Source: Actinorugispora endophytica
Lineage (GTDB): Bacteria; Actinomycetota; Actinomycetes; Streptosporangiales; Streptosporangiaceae
NCBI RefSeq assembly: GCF_004363075.1
Contig: NZ_SNYN01000004.1
Span: 1 to 64,000, forward strand
Direction: 5' to 3'
Length of the DNA: 64,000 nucleotides
Part shown: positions 34,227 to 42,666 of the stretch, piece after piece
How positions within the stretch are numbered: the stretch's first letter is position 1
Layout: each line of letters starts with the position of its first letter
Notes under the pieces: model-generated
The model's database searches: none
Seen by the model: the letters and a program-made list of their open reading frames with translations, nothing else
Told to the model about the DNA's origin: nothing
Program-made: the position numbers and the translations under genes

Positions 34227-34973
34227 TTGTCCACAGATCCCGCCAAGACAGCCCTCGTCACCGGAGCCAACCGCGGTATCGGGTTCGAGATCGCGCGCCG
34301 GCTCGCCCGGCAGGGGGTGCGCGTTCTCCTCACCGGCCGCCGGCGCGGGCCGGTCGCCGACGCGGCGGCGCGGCTGCGGGGCAGCGGCCTCGACGTCGAG
34401 CCCCTCGTGCTCGACGTGACGGACCCGGACAGCGTCTCCGCCGCCGCGACGGAGGTCGAGAGCAGGCACGGGCGGCTCGACATCCTGGTCAACAACGCGG
34501 GAATCCGCGTGGAGGAGTACGGCAGGCTGCCGTCGGAGCAACCGCTGAGGCAGTGGCGCGAGACGTTCGAGACCAATCTCTTCGGCGTCGTCGAGGTGAC
34601 CACGGCGCTCCTGCCGATGATCCACAAGTCCGAGGCGGGGCGCGTCGTCAACGTCTCCAGCCTCCTCGCGTCGCTGGGCACGCACACGGACCCGGCGTCC
34701 TACACCCACAGCCCCGCGTTCAAGTCGCTTCCGGCCTACAGCGCGTCCAAGAGCGCGCTGAACTCCTGGACCGTGCACCTGGCCTACGAGCTGCGCGGGA
34801 CGCCGATCAAGGTGAACGCCGTGCACCCGGGATACACCAGGACCGACCTGAACGACGGCGCGGGTGATCTCGACGTGTCGGCCGGCGCCGAGACGAGCGT
34901 CCGCATGGCGCTGCTCGACAGCGACGGGCCCAGCGGGACCTTCGTCCACATGGACACGACCATTCCCTGGTGA
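34227..34973 (+). CDS. SDR-family oxidoreductase inside the cycloserine-like operon
   Basis: A classical SDR of 248 residues from the TTG at 34227, with GAAGGGA upstream. It has TGANRGIGFEIARRL, NNAGIR, the catalytic Ser in VNVSSLLAS, and YSASKSALN (Tyr-x3-Lys), ending TFVHMDTTIPW. No SDR is part of the D-cycloserine pathway as I know it. It occupies the place where an epimerase would be needed before ring closure, so it could oxidise or reduce an intermediate or the product. It could also be a passenger. The substrate is not predictable from sequence. Confidence 0.85.
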   Translation: MSTDPAKTALVTGANRGIGFEIARRLARQGVRVLLTGRRRGPVADAAARLRGSGLDVEPLVLDVTDPDSVSAAATEVESRHGRLDILVNNAGIRVEEYGRLPSEQPLRQWRETFETNLFGVVEVTTALLPMIHKSEAGRVVNVSSLLASLGTHTDPASYTHSPAFKSLPAYSASKSALNSWTVHLAYELRGTPIKVNAVHPGYTRTDLNDGAGDLDVSAGAETSVRMALLDSDGPSGTFVHMDTTIPW

Positions 34974-35127
34974 CGCGCCCCCGCGTCCGGCGCCACGGCG
35001 AGGCGGCGCGGCTCCGTCCCCGGGGCGGAGCCGCGGGCGGACCGGAGGACCGCCTTCCCCCGGGCGCCGGAACCAGGAACCAGAACGCCGAGCGGCCGAC
35101 CACCGCCTGCTCCCCCTCCAGCATTGG

Positions 35128-36036
35128 ATGCCTTCTGTGAACAGAATCGCCCTGGTGACCGACGAGGCCAGCCTCCCCATCGACTACGACATGCCGCTGC
35201 TGCTCGACGCGTGCCAGGAGACCGGCCTCAAAGCCGAGACATGCTCCTGGGAGGACCCCGGCGTTCACTGGCGGGGCTTCGACGCCGTGCTGCTGCGCTC
35301 CCCCTGGAGCTATGTGGAGCGGTTGCCGGACTTCCTCGCCTGGTGCGAGAGCGTCACCGCTCTGACGCGGTTGTTCAATCCGCTGCGGGTGTCCCGGTGG
35401 AGCCTCGACAAGCACTACATGGCCGACCTCTCCGCGCACGGCGTACCCGTCGTGCCGAGCGGTTTCGTCGGGCCGGGGGCGGATCCGTTCCCGGCCTGGC
35501 GCGGCTTCCTCGCCGAGCACCCCGGGGCCGGGGAGTTCGTGGTGAAACCGACGGTCGGCGCGTACTCGAAGGACGTGCGGCGCTTCACCCGGTCGTCGGA
35601 GCCCGAGGCGGTCCGCCACGTCTCCCGCCTGCTCGACAAGGGCCGCCACGTCCTGCTGCAGCCCTATGTGGAGTCGGTCGACCGCGACGGCGAGACCGAC
35701 CTGGTCTACTTCTCCGGTGTCTACAGCCACGCCATCCGCAAGAGCGCGATGCTCATGCCGGACGGCACGGTGAACGTGCCCACGTTCGAATCCCGCAGGG
35801 CGCGGGAGGCCACCGAGGACGAGCGTGCCGTCGCCTCGGCCGCGCTCGACGCCGCGGTGTCGCACCTCGGCCTCCGGCGGCCGCTGCTCTACGCGCGCGT
35901 CGACCTGATCCGCGGGGCCGACCGCAGCCCGGTGGTGCTGGAGGTGGAGCTGTGCGAGCCCTCCCTGAACCTGTCCTTCGCCGAAGGCAGCGCTCTGAGG
36001 TTCGCGCGGGCCCTGGCCGACCGCCTGAGGTCCTGA
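35128..36036 (+). CDS. dcsG: ATP-grasp ligase, cycloserine-synthetase homologue (DcsG-like)
   Basis: A 302-residue ATP-grasp protein. FVVKPTVGAYSKDVRRF contains the ATP-binding lysine, LLQPYVESVDRDGETDLVYF the hinge, and LLYARVDLIRGADRSPVVLEVEL the metal-binding acidic residues. DcsG closes the isoxazolidinone ring of O-ureido-D-Ser with ATP. In this cluster no epimerase is encoded, so the accepted stereoisomer is open. The ATG at 35128 or the GTG at 35137 may be the start; neither has a strong ribosome site. It is the last gene of the operon, 40 bp before an IS remnant. Confidence 0.85.
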   Translation: MPSVNRIALVTDEASLPIDYDMPLLLDACQETGLKAETCSWEDPGVHWRGFDAVLLRSPWSYVERLPDFLAWCESVTALTRLFNPLRVSRWSLDKHYMADLSAHGVPVVPSGFVGPGADPFPAWRGFLAEHPGAGEFVVKPTVGAYSKDVRRFTRSSEPEAVRHVSRLLDKGRHVLLQPYVESVDRDGETDLVYFSGVYSHAIRKSAMLMPDGTVNVPTFESRRAREATEDERAVASAALDAAVSHLGLRRPLLYARVDLIRGADRSPVVLEVELCEPSLNLSFAEGSALRFARALADRLRS

Positions 36037-36075
36037 GCGTCCTCTCCTTCGGCCACACGGGTAGTTGGGCGGAAT

Positions 36076-36435
36076 ATGTCGGTTCTCGTGAAGCGTCTGG
36101 TATCGGACGAGCTGTGGAAGGTGTTCCGGCAGGTCGTGCCGCCGACGGTGGTGCGGCGGCCGCAGGGCGGGGGCCGCCGCCGGGCCGATGACCGGGAGGT
36201 GCTGGCCGCGATCATCTTCGTGGCCAGCAGCGGATGCACGTGGCGGCAGCTGCCGCCGGTCTTCGGCCCGCGCTGGCCCACCGTCTACCGGCGGTACGTC
36301 CAGTGGAGCCGGGACCGCGTCTGGGCGCGCCTGGACCGCGCCCTCTCGGAGCACCTCCCCGAGCGCGGGGAGCACGACTGGCCCCGGTGCGCGGTCGACT
36401 CCATCACTCTGCTGCTGGAGAAGCGGGACGGTTGA
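36076..36435 (+). pseudogene. IS5-type transposase, N-terminal half only
   Basis: The 119 codons match the OrfA/DUF4096 part of IS5-family transposases (VKRLVSDELWKVF, RRADDREVLAAIIFVASSGC, TWRQLPP). The similarity ends at CAVDSIT, just where the first catalytic Asp of the DDE domain begins, and the frame then stops after LLLEKRDG. It is therefore inactive. It is in the same orientation as the scar at 27322, so the two bracket the cycloserine-like island. From 36436 to 36607 there is no gene. Confidence 0.8.
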
Positions 36436-36607
36436 GCCGGACGGCCGGCGCCCGACGGCGGACGCCTCGCCCCGTTCGATCGTGTACGCCGCCGCGCCGG
36501 GGCGCGGCCGGGCCCAGGACGGTGTGCCCGCCGCGGGCCGGAGCGGCGGCGCGCGGCGACCCGCCGGCCGGGCCGCCGCGCGTTTCGCGCCGCCCGGCCC
36601 GCGGGGC

Positions 36608-37072
36608 TCAGCCCACGGCCCGCTTGACGAGGGCGGCGATCGCCTCCTCGGCCTTCCCGGTCAGTTCGGTCACGGCGTACGAGGTGGGCCACAGGCCGCT
36701 GGGGTCGTCGAGGTCCGCCTCGGTGGTGAACCCGAACGACGAGTAGCGCTCCTTGTCCACCCGTCCGCTGCGGAAGAAGCAGACCACCTTTCCCTTCCTG
36801 GCGTAGGCCGGCTGCCCGTACCACAGCTTCGGCGCCAGCTCCGGCGCGGTGCCGGTGACGATGGCGTGGACGCGTTCGGCGACCGCGCGGTCGGGCTCCT
36901 CCATCTCGGCGATCTTCGCCAGCACGTCGAGTTCGCCGGCGGCGGCCCCGCCGGCGCGGCCGCGGCTCGACTCCTTCCTCAGCTCCGCCGCGCGCTCCTT
37001 CACGGCGGCGCGCTCCTGCTCGGAGAAACCCTCCGGCTTCCCGCCGCTCTCCCCAGTGGCGTCCGTGCTCAT
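36608..37072 (-). CDS. DUF1801 domain protein
   Basis: A 154-residue protein. The central VHAIVTGTAPELAPKLWYGQPAYARKGKVVCFF is characteristic of DUF1801/YdhG-type proteins, which have been linked to iron or stress handling but lack a defined activity. The charged N-terminal ~50 residues are probably flexible. The ATG at 37072 is chosen because AGGAGG lies 9 nt upstream; a GTG three codons earlier would leave no spacing. Confidence 0.75.
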   Translation of the reverse strand: MSTDATGESGGKPEGFSEQERAAVKERAAELRKESSRGRAGGAAAGELDVLAKIAEMEEPDRAVAERVHAIVTGTAPELAPKLWYGQPAYARKGKVVCFFRSGRVDKERYSSFGFTTEADLDDPSGLWPTSYAVTELTGKAEEAIAALVKRAVG

Positions 37073-37264
37073 GGTCGTCACCCTCCTGCTCGTGGTCGTC
37101 GGTGTGGAGCGCTCGCCACGCTAGCCCCGCCGGGACGCCCGGGGCTTCTCGATTCCTGACCGGTGCCGCGGGCGCGGTCGCCGGACGCCGTCCTCCCCGG
37201 CATCGCGGGCTCCCCGGCCGGTGCGCGACCGACGTGCCGGGGCGGTCGTGGGACGATGGCACCT

Positions 37265-37699
37265 ATGGCTGACAGGAGTGCGGAGAAGCAGCGGTTGCGC
37301 GACATCGCCGTCATCCGCCGGGTCCGTGACCGGATCGACCGCGAGTACGCCAAGCCGTTGGACGTCGAGGCGCTGGCCCGCGGGGCGCACATGTCGGCCG
37401 GGCACCTGAGCAGGGAGTTCCGCCGCGTCTACGGCGAGTCGCCCTACTCGTACCTGATGACCCGGCGGATCGAGCGGGCGATGACGCTGCTGCGCCGGGG
37501 GGACCTCAGCGTCACCGAGGTCTGCTTCGCGGTGGGCTCGTCCTCGCTGGGCACGTTCAGCACGAGGTTCACCGAACTGGTCGGCGTGCCGCCGAGCGTC
37601 TACCGCCGCGACCACTCGCAGGCGGCGGCGGGGATTCCGCCGTGCCTGGCCAAGCAGGTGACCAGACCGGTCAGGAATCAAGAAGCGCGCCCCCGGTAG
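37265..37699 (+). CDS. AraC-family DNA-binding protein (short form)
   Basis: A 144-residue protein that consists essentially of the AraC double HTH (LDVEALARGAHMSAGHLSREF, then FAVGSSSLGTFSTRFTELVG and PPSVYRR). It has no sensor domain. The start is the ATG at 37265 or 37256. The VOC gene begins 20 bp after its stop; the pair AraC-VOC is common in actinomycetes and suggests control of the two following VOC genes. Confidence 0.85.
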   Translation: MADRSAEKQRLRDIAVIRRVRDRIDREYAKPLDVEALARGAHMSAGHLSREFRRVYGESPYSYLMTRRIERAMTLLRRGDLSVTEVCFAVGSSSLGTFSTRFTELVGVPPSVYRRDHSQAAAGIPPCLAKQVTRPVRNQEARPR

Positions 37700-37719
37700 T
37701 CGCGCCTACCGTGAGGGGC

Positions 37720-38130
37720 ATGGACATCACCATTCACCACGCCTTCCTCCCGCACACCGACGCCGAGGCCGCTCTGGGCTTCTACCGCGACCTTCTTGGC
37801 TTCGAGGTCCGCAAGGACGTCGGCTACGAGGACATGCGCTGGATCACCGTCGGGCCGGCCGGGCAGTCCGGAACCTCCATCGTGCTGCACCCCCCGGCCG
37901 TCGACCCCGGTACCACCGAGGAGGAGCGCCGCGCCGTCCTGGAGCTGATGGCCAAGGGCTCCTACGCCGCGATCACCCTGGCCACCGACGACCTCGACGG
38001 CCTCTTCCAGCGCCTGGAGGCCGCCGGCGCGGACGTGGTCCAGGAGCCCGTCGACCAGGACTACGGAGTCCGCGACTGCGCCTTCCGCGACCCGGCCGGC
38101 AACCTCGTCCGCGTCAACCAGCTCACCTGA
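37720..38130 (+). CDS. VOC/glyoxalase-superfamily protein
   Basis: A 136-residue single-module VOC protein (FLPHTDAEAALGFYRDLLGF ... FRDPAGNLVRVNQ). It has Glu/His positions suitable for metal binding. Members are glyoxalases, dioxygenases or drug-binding proteins; the substrate is unknown. It follows the AraC regulator by 20 bp and is likely co-transcribed with it. Confidence 0.85.
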   Translation: MDITIHHAFLPHTDAEAALGFYRDLLGFEVRKDVGYEDMRWITVGPAGQSGTSIVLHPPAVDPGTTEEERRAVLELMAKGSYAAITLATDDLDGLFQRLEAAGADVVQEPVDQDYGVRDCAFRDPAGNLVRVNQLT

Positions 38131-38192
38131 ACGAGGCCGCGAAGACCCCGACGAGAGACCCTCCCGTCCGGCCCCACGAAGGAATCATCCAC

Positions 38193-38981
38193 ATGACGTT
38201 CTCACTCGACACCATCACCCTCGGCGTACCTCAGGTGGAGACCGCGCACGCCTTCTACACCGCCGCGTTCTCACCCGGGGTCGTCGGCGACGAGCTGGAC
38301 CTGCACGGCACCGGGCGCCTCGCCCTGCGCCGGATCGACGCGCTCGCCGCCGACGCCGGCACGGACCCGGCCACCTCCGGCTTCCGCGGCTACGTCCTGT
38401 CCGCCATCGTCGACCAGCCCGGCGAGGTCGAGGCCCTCCTCGCCAACGCCACCGCCAACGGCGCGACGGTCGTCAAACCGGCGAAGAAGCAGCTCTTCGG
38501 CGAGTTCACCGCCGTCTACCGGGCACCGGACGGGGCGGTGTGGAAGCTGGCCACGGCCGCCAAGAAGAACACCGGGCCCTTGCGCACGCCGGTGAAGCCG
38601 TCCGAGACCGCGCTCTACCTCGGCGTCGCGCGGCCGAAGGAGTCCAAGGTCTTCTACGAGGCGCTGGGCATGAGCGTCGACCGGGACTACGGGGACAAGT
38701 TCGTCGACTTCACCGTCACCGGCGGTGCCTGCCGCCTGGGCCTGATGACACGCAAGGCCCTCGCCAAGGACACCGGCGTCGACGAGGGCGGCAGCGGCTT
38801 CCCCGCCGTCGGCCTCACCCACACCGCCGCCTCCCGCGACGATGTCGACGCCCTCCTCAAGACCGCGGACTCCGCCGGCGCACGGGTCGCCGACGCGGCG
38901 GCGCGAACCGGTGAGGGCGACTACGCCGGACACTTCACCGATCCCGACGGCTACCACTGGACGGTCGCGGCACGCGCGTGA
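38193..38981 (+). CDS. Two-module VOC-family protein
   Basis: A 262-residue protein with two tandem VOC modules, residues ~1-125 and ~140-262; each ends in the typical DPDG or APDG aromatic strand (TDPDGYHWTVAA). It is not recognised at the substrate level. It lies 62 bp after the first VOC gene, with GAAGGA before the ATG. A very strong hairpin immediately follows its stop. Confidence 0.82.
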   Translation: MTFSLDTITLGVPQVETAHAFYTAAFSPGVVGDELDLHGTGRLALRRIDALAADAGTDPATSGFRGYVLSAIVDQPGEVEALLANATANGATVVKPAKKQLFGEFTAVYRAPDGAVWKLATAAKKNTGPLRTPVKPSETALYLGVARPKESKVFYEALGMSVDRDYGDKFVDFTVTGGACRLGLMTRKALAKDTGVDEGGSGFPAVGLTHTAASRDDVDALLKTADSAGARVADAAARTGEGDYAGHFTDPDGYHWTVAARA

Positions 38982-38982
38982 C

Positions 38983-39024
38983 CGGGGTCGCCCGGGCCGG
39001 TGCCCACCGGCCCGGGCGACCCCG
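38983..39024 (+). terminator. 20-bp GC hairpin after the VOC genes
   Basis: CGGGGTCGCCCGGGCCGGTG and its exact inverted copy are separated by only two bases, two nucleotides after the stop codon. It lacks a T-tract but is stable enough to act as a terminator. The rest of the spacer to 39232 shows nothing else. Confidence 0.65.
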
Positions 39025-39232
39025 ATCGGCACGTCCGGAGCGAGAGGGCCGGCGGCAGGCGTCGTCGGCGCCCTTCGGGAAACGGTGGGAACGGGCGCGG
39101 GCGGTGACGGGGAGCGGCGCAGTGCCGCCCGCCGTGTCACCACGGAACCACGGAGCGCTTTCGCGGTGGGGGCCCGTCAGGACCCCTCGCACGCGTGCCG
39201 CGCCGCCGGTGGCGGCGCTGTTCCCCGCCCGC

Positions 39233-40036
39233 TCAGCCGGCCCTGTGGCCGGCGGCGGCGACCTCGCGGACGGCGTCGGCGACGGCCCGGAAGTCCTTGC
39301 GCAGAATGTGGGAGTGGTTGCTCGCGACCTTCGCGCTCACCCGGATGTCCGGGTTGCGGGCGAGCACCGGGTCGAGTGCGGCGCGCACCCGCTCCATCTC
39401 CCCCTTCTCGCTGCCGAGATTGTCGCCCGTGGCCAGGACGTAGCGGACCGGGCGGCTCACCCGGTCCAGGACCGGTGCCATGGCGGCGTGGAGCTCGTTG
39501 GCCTCGATGTTGACCTCGGCGTGCTCGTCGGCGGTCATCCGGGCGGCCAGGCCGAACGGGCGCACCAGCGGCAGCAGCAACCGCATCCGGCGGAACAGCT
39601 TCCGGATCCGCTCGCGGCCGTCCTCACCGGTCAGCCCGTAGGGGATGGCGCCGTCCACGCACACCACGCCCGGGGCGCGGTCCGGGTTCCGCTCGGCCCA
39701 GTGCACCGCGAGCGCCGCGCCGTAGGACCAGCCGACCAGAATCGGCCGGTCCACGCTCCTGGCCTCCAGGACGGCGTCGATGTCGCGCAGGCACGCCTCG
39801 AAGGAGTAGTCCGCCGACCGCTTGGACCGGCCGCGGGCCCGCTCGTCGTAGGTGATGTGCCGCCAGCCGGTGCCGAGTTCGGCGGTCACGGGCCGCCAGT
39901 GCCGCCGGCCGGCGTACGCGCCGTTGAGGTAGACGACGGGACGGCCGGGGCCGCCGGTGTCGGCCACGGCCAGCGCCGTGTCGTCGACCGGCACCATGCC
40001 GGTCCAGGCCGGGCCGGTCGGGTTCGAGGTGGTCAT
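39233..40036 (-). CDS. Alpha/beta hydrolase
   Basis: A 267-residue alpha/beta-hydrolase fold protein. The nucleophile elbow is GWSYGAALAV (Ser), with an oxyanion strand VVYLNGAYAG and a His late in the chain (ASNHSHILRKDF). The substrate is unknown. It starts 11 bp after the DUF4097 gene on the same strand and is presumably co-transcribed with it under the divergent regulator at 40940. Confidence 0.85.
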   Translation of the reverse strand: MTTSNPTGPAWTGMVPVDDTALAVADTGGPGRPVVYLNGAYAGRRHWRPVTAELGTGWRHITYDERARGRSKRSADYSFEACLRDIDAVLEARSVDRPILVGWSYGAALAVHWAERNPDRAPGVVCVDGAIPYGLTGEDGRERIRKLFRRMRLLLPLVRPFGLAARMTADEHAEVNIEANELHAAMAPVLDRVSRPVRYVLATGDNLGSEKGEMERVRAALDPVLARNPDIRVSAKVASNHSHILRKDFRAVADAVREVAAAGHRAG

Positions 40037-40047
40037 GTGGTGCTCCT

Positions 40048-40719
40048 TCAGAGGCCGCGGGCGGTGATGTCGCCGTAGGCGGTGGTCGCGTGGATGCTCA
40101 GGCCGGCGGCGGCGCCGTCGGTGTTCTTGAGCGCGTTGTGGATCCGGCCGTGGGAGGTGCCGGCGTCGAGGGAGGCCGAGACGCCGGGGGCGGCGCCGAC
40201 CGAGATGTGGCCGGACTCGGTGTGCAGCACGACCGTGCCGCGCACGGCCTCGGTGACGGTGACGTCGCCCTTGCGGGTGCTGATCCGGGCGGGGCCGCCC
40301 AGGCGGTTGACCGTGACGTCGCCGGAGAGGAGGGTGAGGCGGGCGCTTTCGGCCTCGTCGAGCTTGACCGTGGCCTGCTGGCCCTCGAAGACGACGTCGC
40401 CGAGCCGGCCGACGCCCCGGAGTTCGGCGTCGGCCGCCTTGGCCTCGACGCGGGAGCCGGAGGGCAGCCGGACGGTCACCTCGACGGACCCGGAGGGGCC
40501 CAGGACCCGGTTCTTCGCGGGTGAGGCCTCGACCCGCAGGACGCCGTCGCCGTATTCGACCGTGGTCCGCTCCGCCGCCTTCACGTCGCGGCTCTTGGAG
40601 GCGTCCGCGGGCAGGACCTCGACCGTGGTGTCGGTCCGGTCGGCGGCGATGAACCGGAGGCGCCCGGCGGGGATGTCCAGGACGGTCGAGACGGGGGCGG
40701 GGGTGTCGAACTTCTGCAT
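40048..40719 (-). CDS. DUF4097-family beta-helical protein
   Basis: A 223-residue protein made of short beta-strand repeats (DVTVNRLGGPARISTRKGDVTVTEAVRG), as in DUF4097 adhesin-like proteins. It has no signal peptide or membrane segment, so it appears cytosolic. Function is unknown. It is the first gene of a two-gene unit, divergent from an HTH regulator, with GTTGC-rich operator repeats between them. Confidence 0.8.
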   Translation of the reverse strand: MQKFDTPAPVSTVLDIPAGRLRFIAADRTDTTVEVLPADASKSRDVKAAERTTVEYGDGVLRVEASPAKNRVLGPSGSVEVTVRLPSGSRVEAKAADAELRGVGRLGDVVFEGQQATVKLDEAESARLTLLSGDVTVNRLGGPARISTRKGDVTVTEAVRGTVVLHTESGHISVGAAPGVSASLDAGTSHGRIHNALKNTDGAAAGLSIHATTAYGDITARGL

Positions 40720-40832
40720 CGTGCTCTCCTTCGGCCTGTTGTTTCTGACATTGGAAAAGCTACGTTGCGTTCAAAAATTTGGCAACAAGTCTGTTGTAGA
40801 TGGTGTTCATTTGCGCAGGTAGAGTTCGCGAA

Positions 40833-40866
40833 ATCGTTGCAACACCTCCGAATTTAACGCAACGAT
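40833..40866. promoter_or_regulatory. Inverted repeat ATCGTTGC/GCAACGAT
   Basis: A perfect 8-bp inverted repeat with 18-bp spacing. Further GTTGCAA or GTTGCG words lie at about 40763 and 40879 in the A/T-rich divergent spacer. These are probable binding sites for the regulator encoded at 40940. Confidence 0.6.
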
Positions 40867-40939
40867 TCCGCTTTATTCGTTGCAATGAATTGAAGGTGAA
40901 CGTTACGCTGGCCCCCCACGGACCACGAAGGAGGCCGCG

Positions 40940-41695
40940 TTGCCGGGAGGCAGACTCACCCAGCAGGAACGCCGGCAGATCGCGTTGGGACTGGCCGACG
41001 ACCTGGCCTACGCGGAGATCGCCAGGCGACTGGACCGCCCCACCTCGACGATCACCCGCGAGGTGACGCGCAACGGCGGCCCCGCCGCCTACCGCGCCGA
41101 CACCGCCCAGCGGGCCGCCGAACGCCGCGCCCGCCGCCGGGGGAAGACCGCGCCGCGAGGACCGCAGGCGCCCCCGCAGGCCCATGGGCGCGACGCCGAG
41201 GCCGTGCGCGAGTACGAGGAGACGTTCACCGCCGTCCTCATGCAGTCGGGCCTGCCCAAGATGACCGCCCGGGTGCTGGTCTGCCTCTACACCACCGACG
41301 CGGGCAGCCTCACCGCGTCCGAACTCGTCCAGCGCCTCCAGGTCAGCCCGGCGTCCGTCTCCAAGGCGATCACGTTCCTGGAGGGCCAGGGCCTCGTCCG
41401 CCGCGAGCGCGACGGACGCCGCCGCGAGCGCTACGTGGTCGACAACGACGTCTGGTACCAGTCGATGATCGCCAACGCCCGGGCCGAGGCCAGGCTCGTC
41501 GAGACCGCGCGGCAGGGCGTCAACGTCCTCGGTCCCGGCACCCCGGCCGCCGCCCGCCTCGAGAACATCGCACGCTTCGTCGACTTCGTCAGCGAGAGCG
41601 TCATCCGCGCCGCGGAACAGGCCCGCGAGGTCCTGCACACGAAAGCCGAAACGCCCCCGGGCGGCACCGCCGAGCCGGATCCGGACCACGGGTAG
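40940..41695 (+). CDS. Regulator with IS30-like HTH fused to a MarR/GbsR-like winged helix
   Basis: A 251-residue protein with a TTG start. Residues ~1-48 (LTQQERRQIALGLADDLAYA, RRLDRPTSTITREVTRNGG) are the helix-turn-helix usually found at the N-terminus of IS30 transposases. After a basic Pro-rich linker, residues ~85-175 form a winged helix of the MarR/GbsR kind (LTASELVQRLQVSPASVSKA, FLEGQGLVRRERDGRRRERY). It is divergent from the DUF4097-hydrolase unit and likely its repressor. Between 41696 and 41988 I see no gene. Confidence 0.82.
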   Translation: MPGGRLTQQERRQIALGLADDLAYAEIARRLDRPTSTITREVTRNGGPAAYRADTAQRAAERRARRRGKTAPRGPQAPPQAHGRDAEAVREYEETFTAVLMQSGLPKMTARVLVCLYTTDAGSLTASELVQRLQVSPASVSKAITFLEGQGLVRRERDGRRRERYVVDNDVWYQSMIANARAEARLVETARQGVNVLGPGTPAAARLENIARFVDFVSESVIRAAEQAREVLHTKAETPPGGTAEPDPDHG

Positions 41696-41988
41696 GGGGC
41701 GTCTCGACGGCCCCGGCCGAACGCGCCGAGGCCGTCGTGGCCGACACGTTATTCTCGGGAAGCGGATGAGACGACGGTTGTTCTCCGGCGGGTTCCGGGC
41801 GTCGGGCGCGCTCCCCGTGCGTGCCGGGTGGTCGGAGCGGCCCCCCGAAAGCGCGGCCGGTCCGGTCCGGCGGGCCCGTCCGGCCGCGGCACGGGCCTCC
41901 TGCCCCGCGGATGGTCTCCGGGGCCCGCAGGGAACGGCCACGATGGCCGGCAGCGCGTTCCCCGTGGCCGGCCGGAACAGGAGTCGTG

Positions 41989-42447
41989 ATGGACGGACGG
42001 TGGAACACCGACACTCCGGGGGTGGTCCGGCTTCCCTCGGGGCGGTTGGTCCGGGGGAGGGGGCTGAGGCACGGCCTCCCGGAGGGGCAGACACCCGCGC
42101 TCGCCGTGCACTTGACGGGGAGCCGGCCGTCCGAGCAGCCCTGGGAGTCCCTGTGGGTCACCTGGCGGGACTTCTGGCTCCCCGCCGACCCGGACGACGC
42201 GATGCGCAAGCTCCGCCTCGCCTATGAGCGCGCCGCGAGCGAACGGGTCGAGGTCTGCTGCGGGGGCGGGATCGGACGGACCGGTACGGCGCTGTCTGCG
42301 ATGTGCGTCTTCGAGGGCATGGGCCCCGAGGAGGCCGTCACCTGGACGCGGCGGAACTACCACCCCCGCGCGGTCGAGGTGCCCTGGCAGCGGCGGTTCG
42401 TCCGCCGGGCCCTCGCCGCCGACGGGTCCGGCTCGCGGCGGTCGTAA
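41989..42447 (+). CDS. Protein-tyrosine-phosphatase-like protein
   Basis: A 152-residue protein with the Cys-x5-Arg loop CGGGIGRTGT of dual-specificity/tyrosine phosphatases, preceded by a Trp/Asp-rich general-acid region (WRDFWLPADPDDA). It is shorter than classical enzymes. AACAGGAG precedes the ATG. The substrate is unknown; it stands alone before the arsenic genes. Confidence 0.8.
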   Translation: MDGRWNTDTPGVVRLPSGRLVRGRGLRHGLPEGQTPALAVHLTGSRPSEQPWESLWVTWRDFWLPADPDDAMRKLRLAYERAASERVEVCCGGGIGRTGTALSAMCVFEGMGPEEAVTWTRRNYHPRAVEVPWQRRFVRRALAADGSGSRRS

Positions 42448-42666
42448 CCCCGCCGGAACGGCCGCGTCACCGTTCCGGGGCCTCCGGTCCGTCCTCGGAG
42501 GTCCCCGAACGGGTGACCCCGGAGGCGGGCCGTTCGCCGACGCGTTCCGGGAGGGCGTGCGGGGACGGAAGGCCGGGGCGCGCAGGGGGGGGACTGGTTT
42601 GCGGACCTCGAGCGGACATCATGGGCGTGGCCTCGACCCGCGCCCGCCGCCCTTCGGGCCGCGGGT

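Noticed and set aside
36437-36607. C-terminal half of the IS5 transposase after 36435
   Set aside because: The DNA downstream shows no DDE motifs in any frame.
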